DNA of 18,211 bases from Gammaproteobacteria bacterium (GCA_012510865.1 JAAZHF010000232.1:1-18211); one strand, 5' to 3'; shown: positions 1-9,869, numbered from the stretch's first letter. Numbers and translations: made by a program. The notes: a model not told the origin generated them from the sequence alone.

Positions 1-177
1 ATCCTGCAGCGCCTGGCCGCGGAGCGCGATCCGCTCTACGCCGAGGTCGCCGACCTCGTCTTCGACACCTGCCGGCTGCCGGCCGCCGAGGCCGCGCGGC
101 AGCTGGCGCGGCAGCTCGAGCCGTTGTGGCGGCGTGGTGCCGGCGTCGCGGCGACGCGGGCGGAGCCGGCCACGTGA
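1..177 (+). CDS. aroK: Shikimate kinase, C-terminal fragment (cut by window start)
   Basis: The frame is open from base 1 and ends in TGA at 175-177, giving the last 58 residues. It begins [20 protein letters not shown], the characteristic C-terminal stretch of shikimate kinase (L..ER.PLY.E.AD), which includes the arginine-rich lid end. The enzyme phosphorylates shikimate with ATP in the aromatic amino acid (chorismate) pathway in the cytoplasm. The P-loop half lies outside the window. The next gene is aroB of the same pathway, and its possible GTG start at 174 overlaps this stop codon, so the two are almost certainly co-transcribed and may be translationally coupled. The alanine- and arginine-rich tail (after about residue 43) is not conserved in the family. 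Confidence 0.9.
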   Translation: MLQRLAAERDPLYAEVADLVFDTCRLPAAEAARQLARQLEPLWRRGAGVAATRAEPAT

Positions 178-182
178 ACGCC

Positions 183-1265
183 ATGCAGCGCGTCGAAGTC
201 GACGGACCGCCCCCCTACGCCATCCGCATCGGTGCCGGGCTGCTTGCCGACGGCGCGGGCCTCGCCGCTCCGCTGCGCGGGCGCCAGGCGCTGCTGGTCA
301 CCGATTCCCACGTCGCCCCCCTGTACGCCGACGGCGTCCGCGCGGCGCTGCTGGCCGAGCGCCCGGATGCGCGGGTGGAGGCGTTCGTCCTGCCGCCCGG
401 CGAGGCCGGGAAGACGCTCGCCGCCTTCGGCAGCGTCATCGACGCCCTGGCGACGCTCGGCGCCCGGCGCGATGCGTGCGTCTATGCGCTCGGCGGAGGC
501 GTGGTCGGCGACCTGGCCGGATTCGCGGCGGCCTGCTGGATGCGGGGCATCGACTGCGTGCAGCTTCCCACCACCCTGCTGGCGATGGTCGACTCCTCGG
601 TCGGCGGAAAGACCGCGGTGGACCTGCCGCAGGGGAAGAACCTGGTCGGTGCCTTCCACCCTCCGCGCGCGGTGGTCGCCGATACCACCACCCTGCGCAG
701 CCTGCCCGACCGCGAGCTGCGCGCGGGCCTGGCCGAGGTGGTGAAGTACGGCGCCATCGCCGACGCGCCGTTCCTGGACTGGCTGTGCGGCCATGCCGGC
801 GCCCTGCTCGAGCGCGAAGACGCGGCCCTGGCCGCCGCCATCGCCCGCGGCTGCGCGCACAAGGCCGCCATCGTCGGGCGCGATCCGCTCGAGCACGGCG
901 AGCGCGCCCTGCTCAACTTCGGCCACACCTTCGGACATGCCATCGAGGCGGAGCAGGCCTATGGCGGCCTCAACCACGGCGAGGCCGTCGCGGTGGGGAT
1001 GGTGCTCGCCGCGCGCCTTTCGGCCCGCCTCGGCCTGGCCGGCGAGGCGGGCGCCGGGGTCCTGCGCCGCGCCCTGGAACGCTTCGGGCTGCCCGTGGAA
1101 CCGCCGCGCGGCCTCGACCCGGCGGCGCTGCTGGCGCGCATGCGCCTGGACAAGAAGGCGCAGGCGGACGGCCTGCGCTTCGTGCTGTGGGACGGCCCGG
1201 GTCGCGCGCGGGTGGTGGCCGGCGTGCCCGAAGCCGAGGTCCTGGCCGTGCTCCGGGGGTCCTGA
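183..1265 (+). CDS. aroB: 3-dehydroquinate synthase
   Basis: AroB converts DAHP to 3-dehydroquinate, the second step of the shikimate pathway, using NAD and a divalent metal (zinc). With the ATG at 183 the protein has 360 residues, close to E. coli AroB (362). Visible motifs are the NAD-binding GGGVVGD at residues 104-110, the substrate loop around [17 protein letters not shown], and the metal ligands Glu185 ([10 protein letters not shown]), His248 (FGHTFGHA) and His265 (NHGEAVA), with the spacing known for the family. A GTG at 174 in the same frame (adding VNA) overlaps the aroK stop as GTGA and is an alternative start. The frame also stays open upstream to 126, but that part lies inside aroK and is not family-like. 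A GC-rich inverted repeat (1271-1288) follows the gene, without a T run. Confidence 0.96.
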   Translation: MQRVEVDGPPPYAIRIGAGLLADGAGLAAPLRGRQALLVTDSHVAPLYADGVRAALLAERPDARVEAFVLPPGEAGKTLAAFGSVIDALATLGARRDACVYALGGGVVGDLAGFAAACWMRGIDCVQLPTTLLAMVDSSVGGKTAVDLPQGKNLVGAFHPPRAVVADTTTLRSLPDRELRAGLAEVVKYGAIADAPFLDWLCGHAGALLEREDAALAAAIARGCAHKAAIVGRDPLEHGERALLNFGHTFGHAIEAEQAYGGLNHGEAVAVGMVLAARLSARLGLAGEAGAGVLRRALERFGLPVEPPRGLDPAALLARMRLDKKAQADGLRFVLWDGPGRARVVAGVPEAEVLAVLRGS

Positions 1266-1293
1266 GCGTGCGGCCGCCGGCCCGGCCGTGGCG

Positions 1294-1299
1294 TAGAAT
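1294..1299 (+). promoter_or_regulatory. -10-like box TAGAAT for the WGR-like gene
   Basis: TAGAAT followed by CGGC stands out in otherwise very GC-rich DNA and lies nine bases before the ATG at 1309. No -35 match is evident. If used, transcription would start about three bases before the ATG or at it, giving a near-leaderless mRNA; there is also no Shine-Dalgarno sequence in front of that ATG. The box is one of a set of similar sites in this window. Confidence 0.45.
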
Positions 1300-1308
1300 C
1301 GGCGGCCC

Positions 1309-1566
1309 ATGCGCCTGCTCCTGCAACAACGCCCCGAAGGTCCCGAAGCCCCGCGCTTCGTGCAGCTGATGCTGCAGCCGGACCTGCTCGGCGGCTGGAC
1401 CCTGCTCCGCGAGACCGGTCAGATCGGCGGCCGCAGCAGCGTGCGCCGCGAACAATTCCTCGACCAGGCCTCCGCGGTCGCGGCGCTCGAGCAGGCCCGC
1501 GACCAGCAGCTCAGGCGCGGCTTCCAGCTGATGTTCGCGCAGGGCGCCGAGGGCCCGCGGCGCTGA
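1309..1566 (+). CDS. Small WGR-like domain protein
   Basis: This is an 85-residue cytoplasmic protein with no signal peptide or membrane span. The central part, [23 protein letters not shown] (about residues 24-46; here split as [10 protein letters not shown] and [13 protein letters not shown]), resembles the WGR domain (W.L.RxWGRIG..G....F), followed by a helical region with [17 protein letters not shown]. The eponymous Trp-Gly-Arg reads Thr-Gly-Gln here, so the name-giving motif is degenerate. WGR domains occur in PARPs and MolR-type proteins and are thought to bind nucleic acid; stand-alone bacterial copies have no settled role. The gene sits between aroB and hemE, an arrangement I recall from Xanthomonadaceae, and ends 35 bases before hemE, so it could share a transcript with it. 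Gene reality is well supported by codon use; the function is not known. Confidence 0.8.
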   Translation: MRLLLQQRPEGPEAPRFVQLMLQPDLLGGWTLLRETGQIGGRSSVRREQFLDQASAVAALEQARDQQLRRGFQLMFAQGAEGPRR

Positions 1567-1589
1567 GTCGCGCCACACACACGCTTACC

Positions 1590-1595
1590 AGGAAG
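1590..1595 (+). promoter_or_regulatory. Ribosome binding site that fixes the TTG start of hemE
   Basis: AGGAAG lies six bases before TTG at 1602. No ATG or GTG start is available in the frame between the upstream stop and Met27, which is already inside the conserved [10 protein letters not shown] motif. The Shine-Dalgarno match therefore supports TTG as the true start. Confidence 0.7.
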
Positions 1596-1601
1596 AACGC
1601 A

Positions 1602-2675
1602 TTGTCCCAGACCCTCCGCAACGACCGTTTCCTCCGCGCCCTCCGCCGCGAACCCGTGGACTGCACGCCGGTGTGGCTGATGCGCCAGGCAGGGCGCTAC
1701 CTGCCGGAGTACCGTGCAAGCCGCGCGAAGGCCGGCAGTTTCCTTGCCATGGCCAAGAACCCCGAGCTCGCGTGCGAAGTCACCCTGCAGCCGCTGGCGC
1801 GCTTCGACCTGGACGCGGCGATCCTGTTCTCGGACATCCTGACCATCCCCGACGCGATGGGCCTGGGCCTGTATTTCGTCGACGGCGAAGGGCCGAAGTT
1901 CGAGCGCCCGCTGCGCGATGCCGCGTCGATCGCGAAGCTCGGCGTCCCCGACATGGAGCAGGACCTGCGCTATGTGATGGACGCGGTGCGCGTGATCCGG
2001 CGCGAGCTCGACGGGCGGGTCCCCCTGATCGGCTTCTCGGGCAGCCCCTGGACGCTCGCCTGCTACATGGTCGAGGGCGGCGGCAGCAGGAACTTCTCCA
2101 CCATCAAGGCGATGGCGCACGGCGACCCGAAGGCGCTGCATGCCCTGCTGGCGGTCAACACCGACGCCGTGATCGCCTACCTCGCCGCGCAGCGCGCGGC
2201 CGGCGCCCAGGCCCTGCAGGTCTTCGACACCTGGGGCGGCGTGCTGTCGCCGGCGATGTACCGCGAGTTCTCGCTGCCCTACCTCGAACGCATCGCGCGC
2301 GAGCTCGACCGCGGCGAGGGCGCCGACCGCGCCCCGCTCATCCTGTTCGGCCGTGGCAACGGGGCCTACCTCGGCGACCTGGCCGACTCCGGCGCCGAGG
2401 GCCTCGGGGTGGACTGGCTGGTGGAGCTGGGCGAGGCCGCGCGGCGCACGGGCGGCCGGGTCGCCCTGCAGGGCAACCTCGACCCGTGCACGCTCTACGG
2501 TCCGCCCGAGGCGATCAGGCGCGAAGTGCGCCTCGCGCTCGACAGCTACCGCGACGGCAACGGCGGTTCGCGCGAGGGGCACGTCTTCAACCTCGGCCAC
2601 GGCATGTCGCCGGACATGGACCCGGAGCACGTCCGCGTGCTCGTCGACGAGGTGCACTCGCACAGCCGACGCTGA
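1602..2675 (+). CDS. hemE: Uroporphyrinogen decarboxylase
   Basis: HemE removes four carboxyl groups from uroporphyrinogen III to give coproporphyrinogen III in haem biosynthesis; it is a cytoplasmic, cofactor-free TIM-barrel enzyme. The product has 357 residues (E. coli 354). The N-terminal signature [16 protein letters not shown] carries Arg28 and Arg32, the catalytic aspartate is Asp78 in [13 protein letters not shown], the [13 protein letters not shown] loop follows, and the C-terminal [15 protein letters not shown] holds the conserved histidine. The start is TTG at 1602 with a good Shine-Dalgarno six bases upstream. It is preceded by the WGR-like gene and faces the hybrid kinase gene, whose stop lies 12 bases beyond the hemE stop. 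Confidence 0.97.
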   Translation: MSQTLRNDRFLRALRREPVDCTPVWLMRQAGRYLPEYRASRAKAGSFLAMAKNPELACEVTLQPLARFDLDAAILFSDILTIPDAMGLGLYFVDGEGPKFERPLRDAASIAKLGVPDMEQDLRYVMDAVRVIRRELDGRVPLIGFSGSPWTLACYMVEGGGSRNFSTIKAMAHGDPKALHALLAVNTDAVIAYLAAQRAAGAQALQVFDTWGGVLSPAMYREFSLPYLERIARELDRGEGADRAPLILFGRGNGAYLGDLADSGAEGLGVDWLVELGEAARRTGGRVALQGNLDPCTLYGPPEAIRREVRLALDSYRDGNGGSREGHVFNLGHGMSPDMDPEHVRVLVDEVHSHSRR

Positions 2676-2680
2676 CCGGG

Positions 2681-2696
2681 GCGGCCTTCAGGCCGC
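2681..2696. terminator. Hairpin between convergent hemE and kinase gene
   Basis: GCGGCC-TTCA-GGCCGC forms a perfect 6-bp stem with a four-base loop directly after hemE. The loop contains the stop codon of the opposing kinase gene. There is no T run on either side, so it could be a weak bidirectional terminator or a 3'-end stabilising hairpin. Confidence 0.4.
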
Positions 2697-5600
2697 GACC
2701 TTGGGCCGCAGCGCGTCGATCGCGGCGCAGAGCATCGCGCCGGTCACCGGCTTGCGCAGGAAGCCGTCGAAGCCCGCTTCGCGGGCAAGCGGCTCGGCTT
2801 CGGCGTCGGCGCGGGCGGTGACCGCCAGCAGCGGCGCATCGAACCCGCGCGCGCGCAGCTGCATGGCCAGGGCGAGGCCCGTGATCCCGGGCAGGTCCAG
2901 GTCGAGCAGCGCCATGTCGTAGTGCGCGGCGGTGACCTCGCTCAGCGCGGCCAGGCCGTGCGGGACGTGGACCACTTCGTGCCCCTGCGCGGCCAGGAGG
3001 CCGCTGATGACCTCGGCCACGGTGGCGTCGTCCTCGACCAGCAGCAGCGAGAGCCCGGGACCGGCGGCTTCCGCCGCCACCGGCGCCTGCTGCGCCTGCA
3101 CGTCCACCGGGCTGGCCGCGGGCAGGGGCAGGTCGACGGTGAAGTCGGTGCCCTGGCCCGGCGTGCTGTCGAGCTCGATGCGCCCGCCCATGGCCGTCGC
3201 GAGCTCCTTGCAGATGGCCAGCCCCAGCCCGCTCCCGCCATAGCGCGCGGCGGTGTGCGCGCCGTCGGCCTGCTGGAAGCGGCGGAACAGGAGCGCCTGC
3301 TGCTCGTCGCTCAGCCCCGGGCCGGTGTCGGAAACCACCAGGCGCACTCCGCCGGTGGCGATGGGCGCGGCCTGCATCGAGACGCTGCCCGCCTCGGTGA
3401 ACTTCACCGCGTTGCCGAGCAGGTTGAGCAGGATCTGGCGCACGCGCCCCGGGTCGCCGCGCAGCCAGCGGGGGGTCTGCGCATCGATATGGCTGAGGAA
3501 GCGGAGCCCGCGCTGGCGCGCCACCGGCTCCATCAGCGCGCCCACGTCTTCCAGCACGGTCGCCAGGTTGAACGCCTCCTCCACCAGCTCGAGCTCGCCG
3601 GCCTCGATCCGGGCGAGGTCGAGTGCGTCGTTGACCAGCCGCATCAGGTGCTCGCCGGCGCCGCGGATGCCATCGGCATAGTGGCGCTGCCGGGGGTCCA
3701 GGTCGGTCCCGAGCAGCAGCTCGCTCATGCCCATGACGCCGGTCATCGGGGTGCGCACCTCGTGCCCGAGCGTGGCGAGGAAACGGGTCTTCGCGAACGA
3801 GGCCTGCTCCGCGAGCCGGCGCCGCTGCTCGGTCAGCTGCCAGGAGTGGCGCCGCCTCAGGCGCTGGCGGTAGAGGTGCACCATCCAGAGCACCAGCAGC
3901 GCGCCCACCGCGGCGAACAGCGCCACCGCCCACGCCGCCTGCCACCACGGGGGCTCGACCGACAGCTGCAGGCTTTCGACCGCGCCCCACTCGTCATCGG
4001 CGGTGCGCGCCTGCACGTCGAGGCGGTAGTGGCCCGGTGCAAGCCGCGCGAGCACGCGCTCCCCGCTGGCGCCGGTCTCCACCCAGTCGGGGTCGTAGCC
4101 GTGCAGCAGGAAGCGGTAGCGGTGGGCGTGCGCGTCGGTGAACGAACGCAGGCGCGCGGTCACCCGCAGGTCGCGGTCGTCGTGCCGCAGCGTCAGCCGG
4201 CCATGGGGCGGGAACTCCACGCGCTCGTCGCCGCGCCGCAGGCCGACCGACTCGATGGCCAGCGTCGGCATCCGCCCGCTCCACTGCACCTTGCGCGGAT
4301 GGAAGAGCAGGAGGCCGTCTGCGGTGCCCGCGGCCACGTAGCCCTGGGCCGAGGCGGTGACCGGGAACTCGCTGAATTCATGGCTGGGCAGGCCGTCGTG
4401 CACACCGTACACGCGCAGGCGCCGGCTTTCGGGGTCGAAGCGCACGAGGCCGCGCACGGTGGTCAGCCAGATCACGCCGGTGTCGTCGACGACCATGCCG
4501 CCGGGTGAAACCACCGGCACGCCATCTTCCGCGCCCGCCGTGCGCACCAGCGACAGCCGCGCGCCGTCCCAGGCGTACGCGCGCAGGTCGCCGTGGCCGG
4601 CGAGCCAGATCTCCCCGCCCGGCCCGACGGCGATGCTGTGGAGGGCCATGTCCGGCGCCCCGGGCACCGGATCGAAGGAGCGCGCGCCGTCGTTCCAGGC
4701 CAGCAGTCCGCCCGTTGTCGCCAGCCACACGCCACCGGCGGGCGCCCGCATCATGTGTTCGACCTGGGCCCCGGGTGCCGGTCCGCCCGGCTCGCCCCGG
4801 TGGATGGTGTCGATCACGCGCCCCCGGGCATCGCGCACCTGGATGCTCTGGTGGCTCGCCAGCCAGAGCGTGCCGTCGCGCTGCTCCACGAACTGGAAGA
4901 TGCGGCCCGGAGGGGCGGCGTCCGCGCTGCCGTCGGCGTGCCAGCGGCGCACCCGCCCGCTGGCCGGGTCGAATCGCACCAGCTGGTCCTGGCAGCCGAG
5001 CCAGACACGGCCGTCCGAGGTCTCGATCACCCCGGTCACGAACAGCGAGCCGCAGACCTCGGTGAGCCGGTGCTCCACGTTGCCGGTGCGCGGATCGAGA
5101 TGGTCGAGCATGCCCCCGCTGCCGACCATCCACAGCCCACCGCCGCCGCCGGCCGAGGACGGCGCGGCGCCGAACACGAAGGCGTTCCCGGGCGACGAGG
5201 GGTCGGTCATCCGGCGCTGGAGCACGCTGAAGTTGCGCCAGTTCGCAGGCAGGTGCCACAGCCCCGAGTCACTGCTGGCGAACCACAGCCCGCCCTCGCG
5301 GTCCTCGTAGCCCGCGGCCCAGGCCGGTCGCACCGGGCCGCGGCTGGTCGTGCTGTAGAGGGGCACGTCGTCGACCCTCCCCTCGTGGACCCAGGCCAGC
5401 CCGCTGCGCGTATCCAGCCAGCGCGTGCCGAGGGAGTCCTTGAGCAGCATGTGCAGCGCGGGGACGCCGAGGCCCGGTTCGATCCACGGCATCGGTTCGA
5501 TGCGGCCATCCGGGCGACGCACGACGCCCGAGCCGTGGACGCCGACCCACAGGTTGCCCTCCGCGTCCATGGTCATGCCGTCGACCATCATCGTGCCCAA

Positions 5601-6248
5601 GCGGTCCGCCGGGAGGCGCTCGAAGCCATCGCCCGTCCACCTGGCGACGCCGGCCTTGGTGCCGACCCACAGGGTGCCGTCGTCGCGGCCCACGACCAGG
5701 TGCGAGACGCCGTCCGACGGCAGGCTGCGCGGATCGGCGGCGTCGTGCTGGAAGCGCTGCAGCCGGTCGTCGGGGGAGAGCCGGTACAGGCCGCCGTCCG
5801 CGGTCCCGAACCAGATCGCGCCGTCGGGCGTCCCGTTGATCGACCAGACATCGTCGCTGGCCATTTCGGGGCGGGTGGCACGGTCGTACCAGGTGAACCC
5901 GCCGCGATCGACGTCGAGCATCGCCAGTCCGGACGAGGCGGTCCCGACCCAGATCCTGTCGCGCGCATCGACGTGGACCGACCACACGAAGTTGTCGCGC
6001 AGCCCGTCACCGACGCGCCAGATGCGGAAGCCGACGCCGGCGTAGCGCGCAAGGCCGTCGCGGGTCGCGATCCAGAGGTAGCCCTGTTGGTCCTCGGCGA
6101 CTCCGTTGACCCGGTTCGAGGGCAGCCCGTCGAAGACGCTCAGCTGCCGCGGCTGCGGAAGCAGCGGCGTGCTGCCGTCGTCGGCGCGTGCCGCGGCCGC
6201 CGACAGGCACAGCAGGCACAGCGCCCATGACATCCACCAGCCCCGCAT
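2688..6248 (-). CDS. Hybrid sensor histidine kinase with two-component propeller, Y_Y_Y, HisKA, HATPase and receiver domains
   Basis: With the ATG at 6248 the protein has 1186 residues. A signal peptide (1-22, ending SAAAARA) exports the sensor. Repeats of the type [28 protein letters not shown] cover roughly residues 30-660 (Reg_prop propeller blades), followed by a Y_Y_Y domain (about 690-765, ending [15 protein letters not shown]) and one membrane span (about 770-792). The kinase core follows: phospho-acceptor His829 in [12 protein letters not shown] box Asn942/Asn946, G1 DTGPG 974-978, G2 GGSGLGL 1004-1010. A C-terminal receiver has Asp1073/Asp1074, phospho-acceptor Asp1116, Thr1144 and Lys1166. 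No DNA-binding or HPt domain is present, so the output partner must be elsewhere. The start at 6248 has GGGGA five bases upstream; ATG 6260 (plus MGNP) is an alternative. The frame runs open to 6539 but has no family-like sequence there. The ligand is unknown; related sensors often detect saccharides. It is divergent from the YceI-type gene. Confidence 0.93.
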   Translation of the reverse strand: MRGWWMSWALCLLCLSAAAARADDGSTPLLPQPRQLSVFDGLPSNRVNGVAEDQQGYLWIATRDGLARYAGVGFRIWRVGDGLRDNFVWSVHVDARDRIWVGTASSGLAMLDVDRGGFTWYDRATRPEMASDDVWSINGTPDGAIWFGTADGGLYRLSPDDRLQRFQHDAADPRSLPSDGVSHLVVGRDDGTLWVGTKAGVARWTGDGFERLPADRLGTMMVDGMTMDAEGNLWVGVHGSGVVRRPDGRIEPMPWIEPGLGVPALHMLLKDSLGTRWLDTRSGLAWVHEGRVDDVPLYSTTSRGPVRPAWAAGYEDREGGLWFASSDSGLWHLPANWRNFSVLQRRMTDPSSPGNAFVFGAAPSSAGGGGGLWMVGSGGMLDHLDPRTGNVEHRLTEVCGSLFVTGVIETSDGRVWLGCQDQLVRFDPASGRVRRWHADGSADAAPPGRIFQFVEQRDGTLWLASHQSIQVRDARGRVIDTIHRGEPGGPAPGAQVEHMMRAPAGGVWLATTGGLLAWNDGARSFDPVPGAPDMALHSIAVGPGGEIWLAGHGDLRAYAWDGARLSLVRTAGAEDGVPVVSPGGMVVDDTGVIWLTTVRGLVRFDPESRRLRVYGVHDGLPSHEFSEFPVTASAQGYVAAGTADGLLLFHPRKVQWSGRMPTLAIESVGLRRGDERVEFPPHGRLTLRHDDRDLRVTARLRSFTDAHAHRYRFLLHGYDPDWVETGASGERVLARLAPGHYRLDVQARTADDEWGAVESLQLSVEPPWWQAAWAVALFAAVGALLVLWMVHLYRQRLRRRHSWQLTEQRRRLAEQASFAKTRFLATLGHEVRTPMTGVMGMSELLLGTDLDPRQRHYADGIRGAGEHLMRLVNDALDLARIEAGELELVEEAFNLATVLEDVGALMEPVARQRGLRFLSHIDAQTPRWLRGDPGRVRQILLNLLGNAVKFTEAGSVSMQAAPIATGGVRLVVSDTGPGLSDEQQALLFRRFQQADGAHTAARYGGSGLGLAICKELATAMGGRIELDSTPGQGTDFTVDLPLPAASPVDVQAQQAPVAAEAAGPGLSLLLVEDDATVAEVISGLLAAQGHEVVHVPHGLAALSEVTAAHYDMALLDLDLPGITGLALAMQLRARGFDAPLLAVTARADAEAEPLAREAGFDGFLRKPVTGAMLCAAIDALRPKVAA

Positions 6249-6317
6249 CGGATTCCCCATGTAGCCTGCGACGCCGTGGCGCCGCTCCACCCCGCCAGCA
6301 TCGTCGCAACGTGCCGT

Positions 6318-6340
6318 CGCTGGCGCAAGTTTCGCCAGCG
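6318..6340. promoter_or_regulatory. Dyad in the kinase/yceI intergenic region (possible operator)
   Basis: CGCTGGCG-CAAGTTT-CGCCAGCG is a perfect 8-bp inverted repeat with a seven-base AT-richer spacer. On the minus strand it includes TTGCGC (6328-6323), which with 17 bases to GACGAT (6305-6300) forms a tentative kinase promoter. On the plus strand its right half lies at the -35 position for TAGAAT at 6353. It could be an operator serving both genes, or a hairpin in a leader. Confidence 0.4.
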
Positions 6341-6352
6341 CGCGCGGCGGCC

Positions 6353-6358
6353 TAGAAT
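6353..6358 (+). promoter_or_regulatory. -10-like box TAGAAT for the YceI-type lipoprotein gene
   Basis: TAGAAT followed by CGCA lies 38 bases before the ATG at 6397. A weak -35-like TTCGCC (6331-6336) sits 16 bases upstream, inside the dyad. The leader would be about 30 bases, with GGGA close to the start codon serving as ribosome binding site. Confidence 0.5.
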
Positions 6359-6396
6359 CGCAGCCGACGTCCGACCGGGCGCTGCCGGGAAACGCG

Positions 6397-7044
6397 ATGC
6401 GAGCCATCCGCCGCCATGCCTCGAAGCGCTGGATGGTCGCGTCCGCGCTGGCCCTGCTTGCCGCGGCGTGCTCGCAGCTGGCACCGCGCGGCGACGTGCA
6501 GCGCCCGCCGGCCGCGGCCGTCGCGCACCCGGACGCCATCGAGTGGACGCTTGACCCGGTTCACACCCGGATCGTGATCGCGGTCGACCACGCCGGCTTT
6601 TCCAGGGCGATCGGCACCGTGTCCGGGACCACCGGGACGCTGTCCCTGGTGCCGGACGGCTGGGACGGTGCGCAGGTGGTCGCGGACATCCCGCTGTCGC
6701 GGCTCGACTTCGGCGACGAGGCCTGGAACCGCGCGGTGGCCGGCGCCGCGCTGCTCGATTCCGGACGCCATCCGGTGGCCGGCTTCCGCTCCACCGGCGT
6801 CGAGCCGCTGGACGCAAGCCGCGCCCGCATCCGCGGCCAGCTGACGCTGCGCGGGACGACCCGCGAGGTGGTCCTGGACGCGGTGCGAAACGCCGAGCGC
6901 CGGCACCCGCTGCCTCCATTCAGGCAGACGATCGGCTTTTCCGCGACCACGACCCTCTCGCGGAGCGCGTTCGGCAGCACGGCCTGGGGTTCGATGGTCG
7001 GGGACTCCGTGGAGGTCCGCATCGAACTGGAGGCGTCGCGCTAG
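6397..7044 (+). CDS. YceI-domain lipoprotein
   Basis: The product has 215 residues. It opens with a basic n-region and hydrophobic stretch ending LALLAAAC, a lipobox with Cys25, so it is predicted to be a membrane-anchored lipoprotein (Ser follows the Cys, compatible with outer membrane sorting). From about residue 46 it shows the YceI fold: WTLDPVHTRIVIAVDHAGFSRA, the mid-part F.S.G.....A..RGQLTLRGTTREVVLD, and the C-terminal FSATTTLSRSAFG. YceI proteins are lipocalin-like and bind isoprenoid-type molecules in the periplasm; the exact role is unsettled. The gene is divergent from the hybrid kinase, and its stop overlaps the stop of the opposing glutaredoxin gene within the bases CTAG. An internal ATG at 6433 is possible but would shorten the positively charged n-region. 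Confidence 0.9.
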   Translation: MRAIRRHASKRWMVASALALLAAACSQLAPRGDVQRPPAAAVAHPDAIEWTLDPVHTRIVIAVDHAGFSRAIGTVSGTTGTLSLVPDGWDGAQVVADIPLSRLDFGDEAWNRAVAGAALLDSGRHPVAGFRSTGVEPLDASRARIRGQLTLRGTTREVVLDAVRNAERRHPLPPFRQTIGFSATTTLSRSAFGSTAWGSMVGDSVEVRIELEASR

Positions 7045-7283
7045 CCGACTTCCGCCTGGCCGCGCAGGAACCCCGCCAGCCGCACCCCATCGAAGGGCCA
7101 GTCGAGCTCCCGGCCGGTCGCCTCGTCGCGCAGCACCGGCACGCGCTCGCCGTAGCGGGCTTCCAGCGCCGCGTCGCCGTCGATGAACACGCTTTCGAAC
7201 CCGGGCGCGCGCGCCGCCGCGAGCACCTCCAGCGCGCGGTCGCAAAGGTGGCAGTCGTCGCGCTGGAACAGGGTCAGGGCCAT
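7041..7283 (-). CDS. Glutaredoxin-like thiol protein (DUF836 type)
   Basis: This is an 80-residue cytoplasmic protein beginning [20 protein letters not shown], with a CxxC redox pair at Cys11 and Cys14 (CHLC) after the first beta strand. The later [19 protein letters not shown] has the cis-proline (VPV) of the thioredoxin fold, and the end [12 protein letters not shown] fits the C-terminal helix of this small family. It is probably a thiol-disulfide oxidoreductase; the substrate is unknown. It is divergent from sdaA and its stop overlaps that of the YceI gene. There is no clear Shine-Dalgarno sequence; a -10-like TATGAT ends eight bases before the ATG. Confidence 0.88.
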   Translation of the reverse strand: MALTLFQRDDCHLCDRALEVLAAARAPGFESVFIDGDAALEARYGERVPVLRDEATGRELDWPFDGVRLAGFLRGQAEVG

Positions 7284-7290
7284 CGGCGGC

Positions 7291-7297
7291 TATCATA
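7291..7297. promoter_or_regulatory. Overlapping divergent -10 boxes of sdaA (+) and the glutaredoxin gene (-)
   Basis: The bases TATCATA read TATCAT on the plus strand (7291-7296) and TATGAT on the minus strand (7297-7292). Each is a good -10 match. The plus box is 30 bases from the sdaA ATG (7327); the minus box is eight bases from the glutaredoxin ATG (7283), so that mRNA would be near-leaderless. No convincing -35 is seen in either direction. Confidence 0.45.
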
Positions 7298-7326
7298 GTG
7301 CGTCCCCGCAGCAACCTCCCGGACCC

Positions 7327-8709
<1,383 letters not shown>

Positions 8710-8728
8710 CCCGCGCCCGGGACGCGGG
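8710..8728 (+). terminator. GC-rich hairpin after sdaA
   Basis: CCCGCG-CCCGGGA-CGCGGG forms a 6-bp stem directly after the sdaA stop codon. No T run follows, so intrinsic termination is doubtful; it may stabilise the 3' end. Confidence 0.35.
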
Positions 8729-8765
8729 ATGTGCCGCTGCGCTCCCCGCGGGCGCCCGGACGACG

Positions 8766-8771
8766 CATAAT
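8766..8771 (+). promoter_or_regulatory. -10-like box CATAAT, leaderless start of the phytase-like gene
   Basis: CATAAT followed by CGCCGC and immediately by the ATG at 8778. The six-base distance places the expected transcription start at or next to the A of the ATG, and no Shine-Dalgarno sequence is present. This predicts a leaderless mRNA. A -35 match is not evident. Confidence 0.5.
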
Positions 8772-8777
8772 CGCCGC

Positions 8778-9866
8778 ATGTCGAGATACCTCCTGCTGCC
8801 GGTCCTGGCCCTCGCGCTCGCCGGCTGTGCCACCAGCCCGTCCCATCCCTCCCCGGCGGACCCGGCGGCAGCCGGCGCGAGCCTGGTCCCCGAAGCCTTC
8901 GTGTCCGCGCACATGCGCGACGAGGAGCTGGATTCGGTCGCCACCTGGGTCGCCGAGGACGGCAGCACGCTGCTGATCGCCACCGGCAAGTCGACCCACA
9001 GGCTGGTTCTGTTCGACGGCGACAGCGGCGAACAGCTGCGCACCTTCGGTTCCCGCGGCAAGGCGCCCGGCCAGTTCACCCGGCCCAATGGCCTGGCGGT
9101 GTTCGGCGACCTGCTGTTCGTCGTCGAGCGCGACACCCCGCGCGTGCAATTGCTGTCGCTGCCCGGCCTGGATCCCCAGGCCTCGTTCGGCGGGGACGAA
9201 CTGCGCAGCCCCTACGGCATCTGGGTGCACGAATCGGCGCCGGGCGAACTCGAGGCCTTCGTCACCGACAGCTTCATGTACGGGGAGCGCCACGACGTCG
9301 TGCCGCCAGCCGAGGAACTCGCGCAGCGGGTGCGCCGCTACCGGCTCCGCTTCGACGACCAGGGCCACCTGGACGCGACCTACCTCGGTTCCTTCGGCGA
9401 AACCGGGGGCCAAGGTCGGTTGAACAGGGTCGAGTCGATCGCAGGCGACCCCGCCCATGGCCGGCTGCTGGTGGCCGAGGAGGACCGGACCAGCCCCTCG
9501 AACATCCACGTCTATGGTTTCGACGGCAAGTGGACCGGGCGGAGCCTGCCCGAGGGCACGTTCTCCGGCGAGGCCGAGGGCGTGGTGCTCTGGGCCTGCG
9601 GCCCCGACAGCGGCTACTGGCTCGCCGTGGACCAGCAGGCCCCGCTGACCTGGTTCCACCTCTTCGACCGCGCCGACCTTTCGCCCGCCGGAAGTTTCCA
9701 CGGCAGCACGACCTCGAACACCGACGGGATCGCCCTGCACGCCGCCGCCACGCCCGCCTTCCCCGGCGGCGTACTGTACGCCGTGCACGACGACCGCGCC
9801 GTATCGGCCTTCGACCTGCGGGCCATCGCGGCACTGCTGGACCTGGACCCCGCCTGCGGCGGCTGA
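8778..9866 (+). CDS. Phytase-like beta-propeller lipoprotein
   Basis: The product has 362 residues. The N-terminus [17 protein letters not shown] is a lipoprotein signal with Cys17. The mature part resembles the beta-propeller phytase domain: [46 protein letters not shown], the acidic GEAEGVVLW...YWLAVDQ region, and the closing SNTDGIAL...[12 protein letters not shown], which are typical metal- and phosphate-site surroundings in that family. It may hydrolyse phytate or another phosphoester, or be a non-catalytic propeller; the family assignment is from pattern memory. It is followed three bases later by an M23 peptidase gene, so the two are probably co-transcribed. The start is fixed by the lipobox and by the -10 box just upstream. 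Confidence 0.8.
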   Translation: MSRYLLLPVLALALAGCATSPSHPSPADPAAAGASLVPEAFVSAHMRDEELDSVATWVAEDGSTLLIATGKSTHRLVLFDGDSGEQLRTFGSRGKAPGQFTRPNGLAVFGDLLFVVERDTPRVQLLSLPGLDPQASFGGDELRSPYGIWVHESAPGELEAFVTDSFMYGERHDVVPPAEELAQRVRRYRLRFDDQGHLDATYLGSFGETGGQGRLNRVESIAGDPAHGRLLVAEEDRTSPSNIHVYGFDGKWTGRSLPEGTFSGEAEGVVLWACGPDSGYWLAVDQQAPLTWFHLFDRADLSPAGSFHGSTTSNTDGIALHAAATPAFPGGVLYAVHDDRAVSAFDLRAIAALLDLDPACGG

Positions 9867-9869
9867 TCC

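Noticed and set aside
36..1310. A 424-codon minus-strand frame opposite aroB
   Set aside because: Antisense to a clear AroB with all catalytic residues; the translation is compositionally biased.
2922..4508. A 528-codon plus-strand frame opposite the hybrid kinase
   Set aside because: Shadow of the kinase coding region, histidine- and glutamine-rich, with no recognisable domain.
6261..6539. N-terminal extension of the hybrid kinase
   Set aside because: It would overlap the start of the YceI gene and bury the signal peptide; the signal sequence fixes the start at 6248 or 6260.
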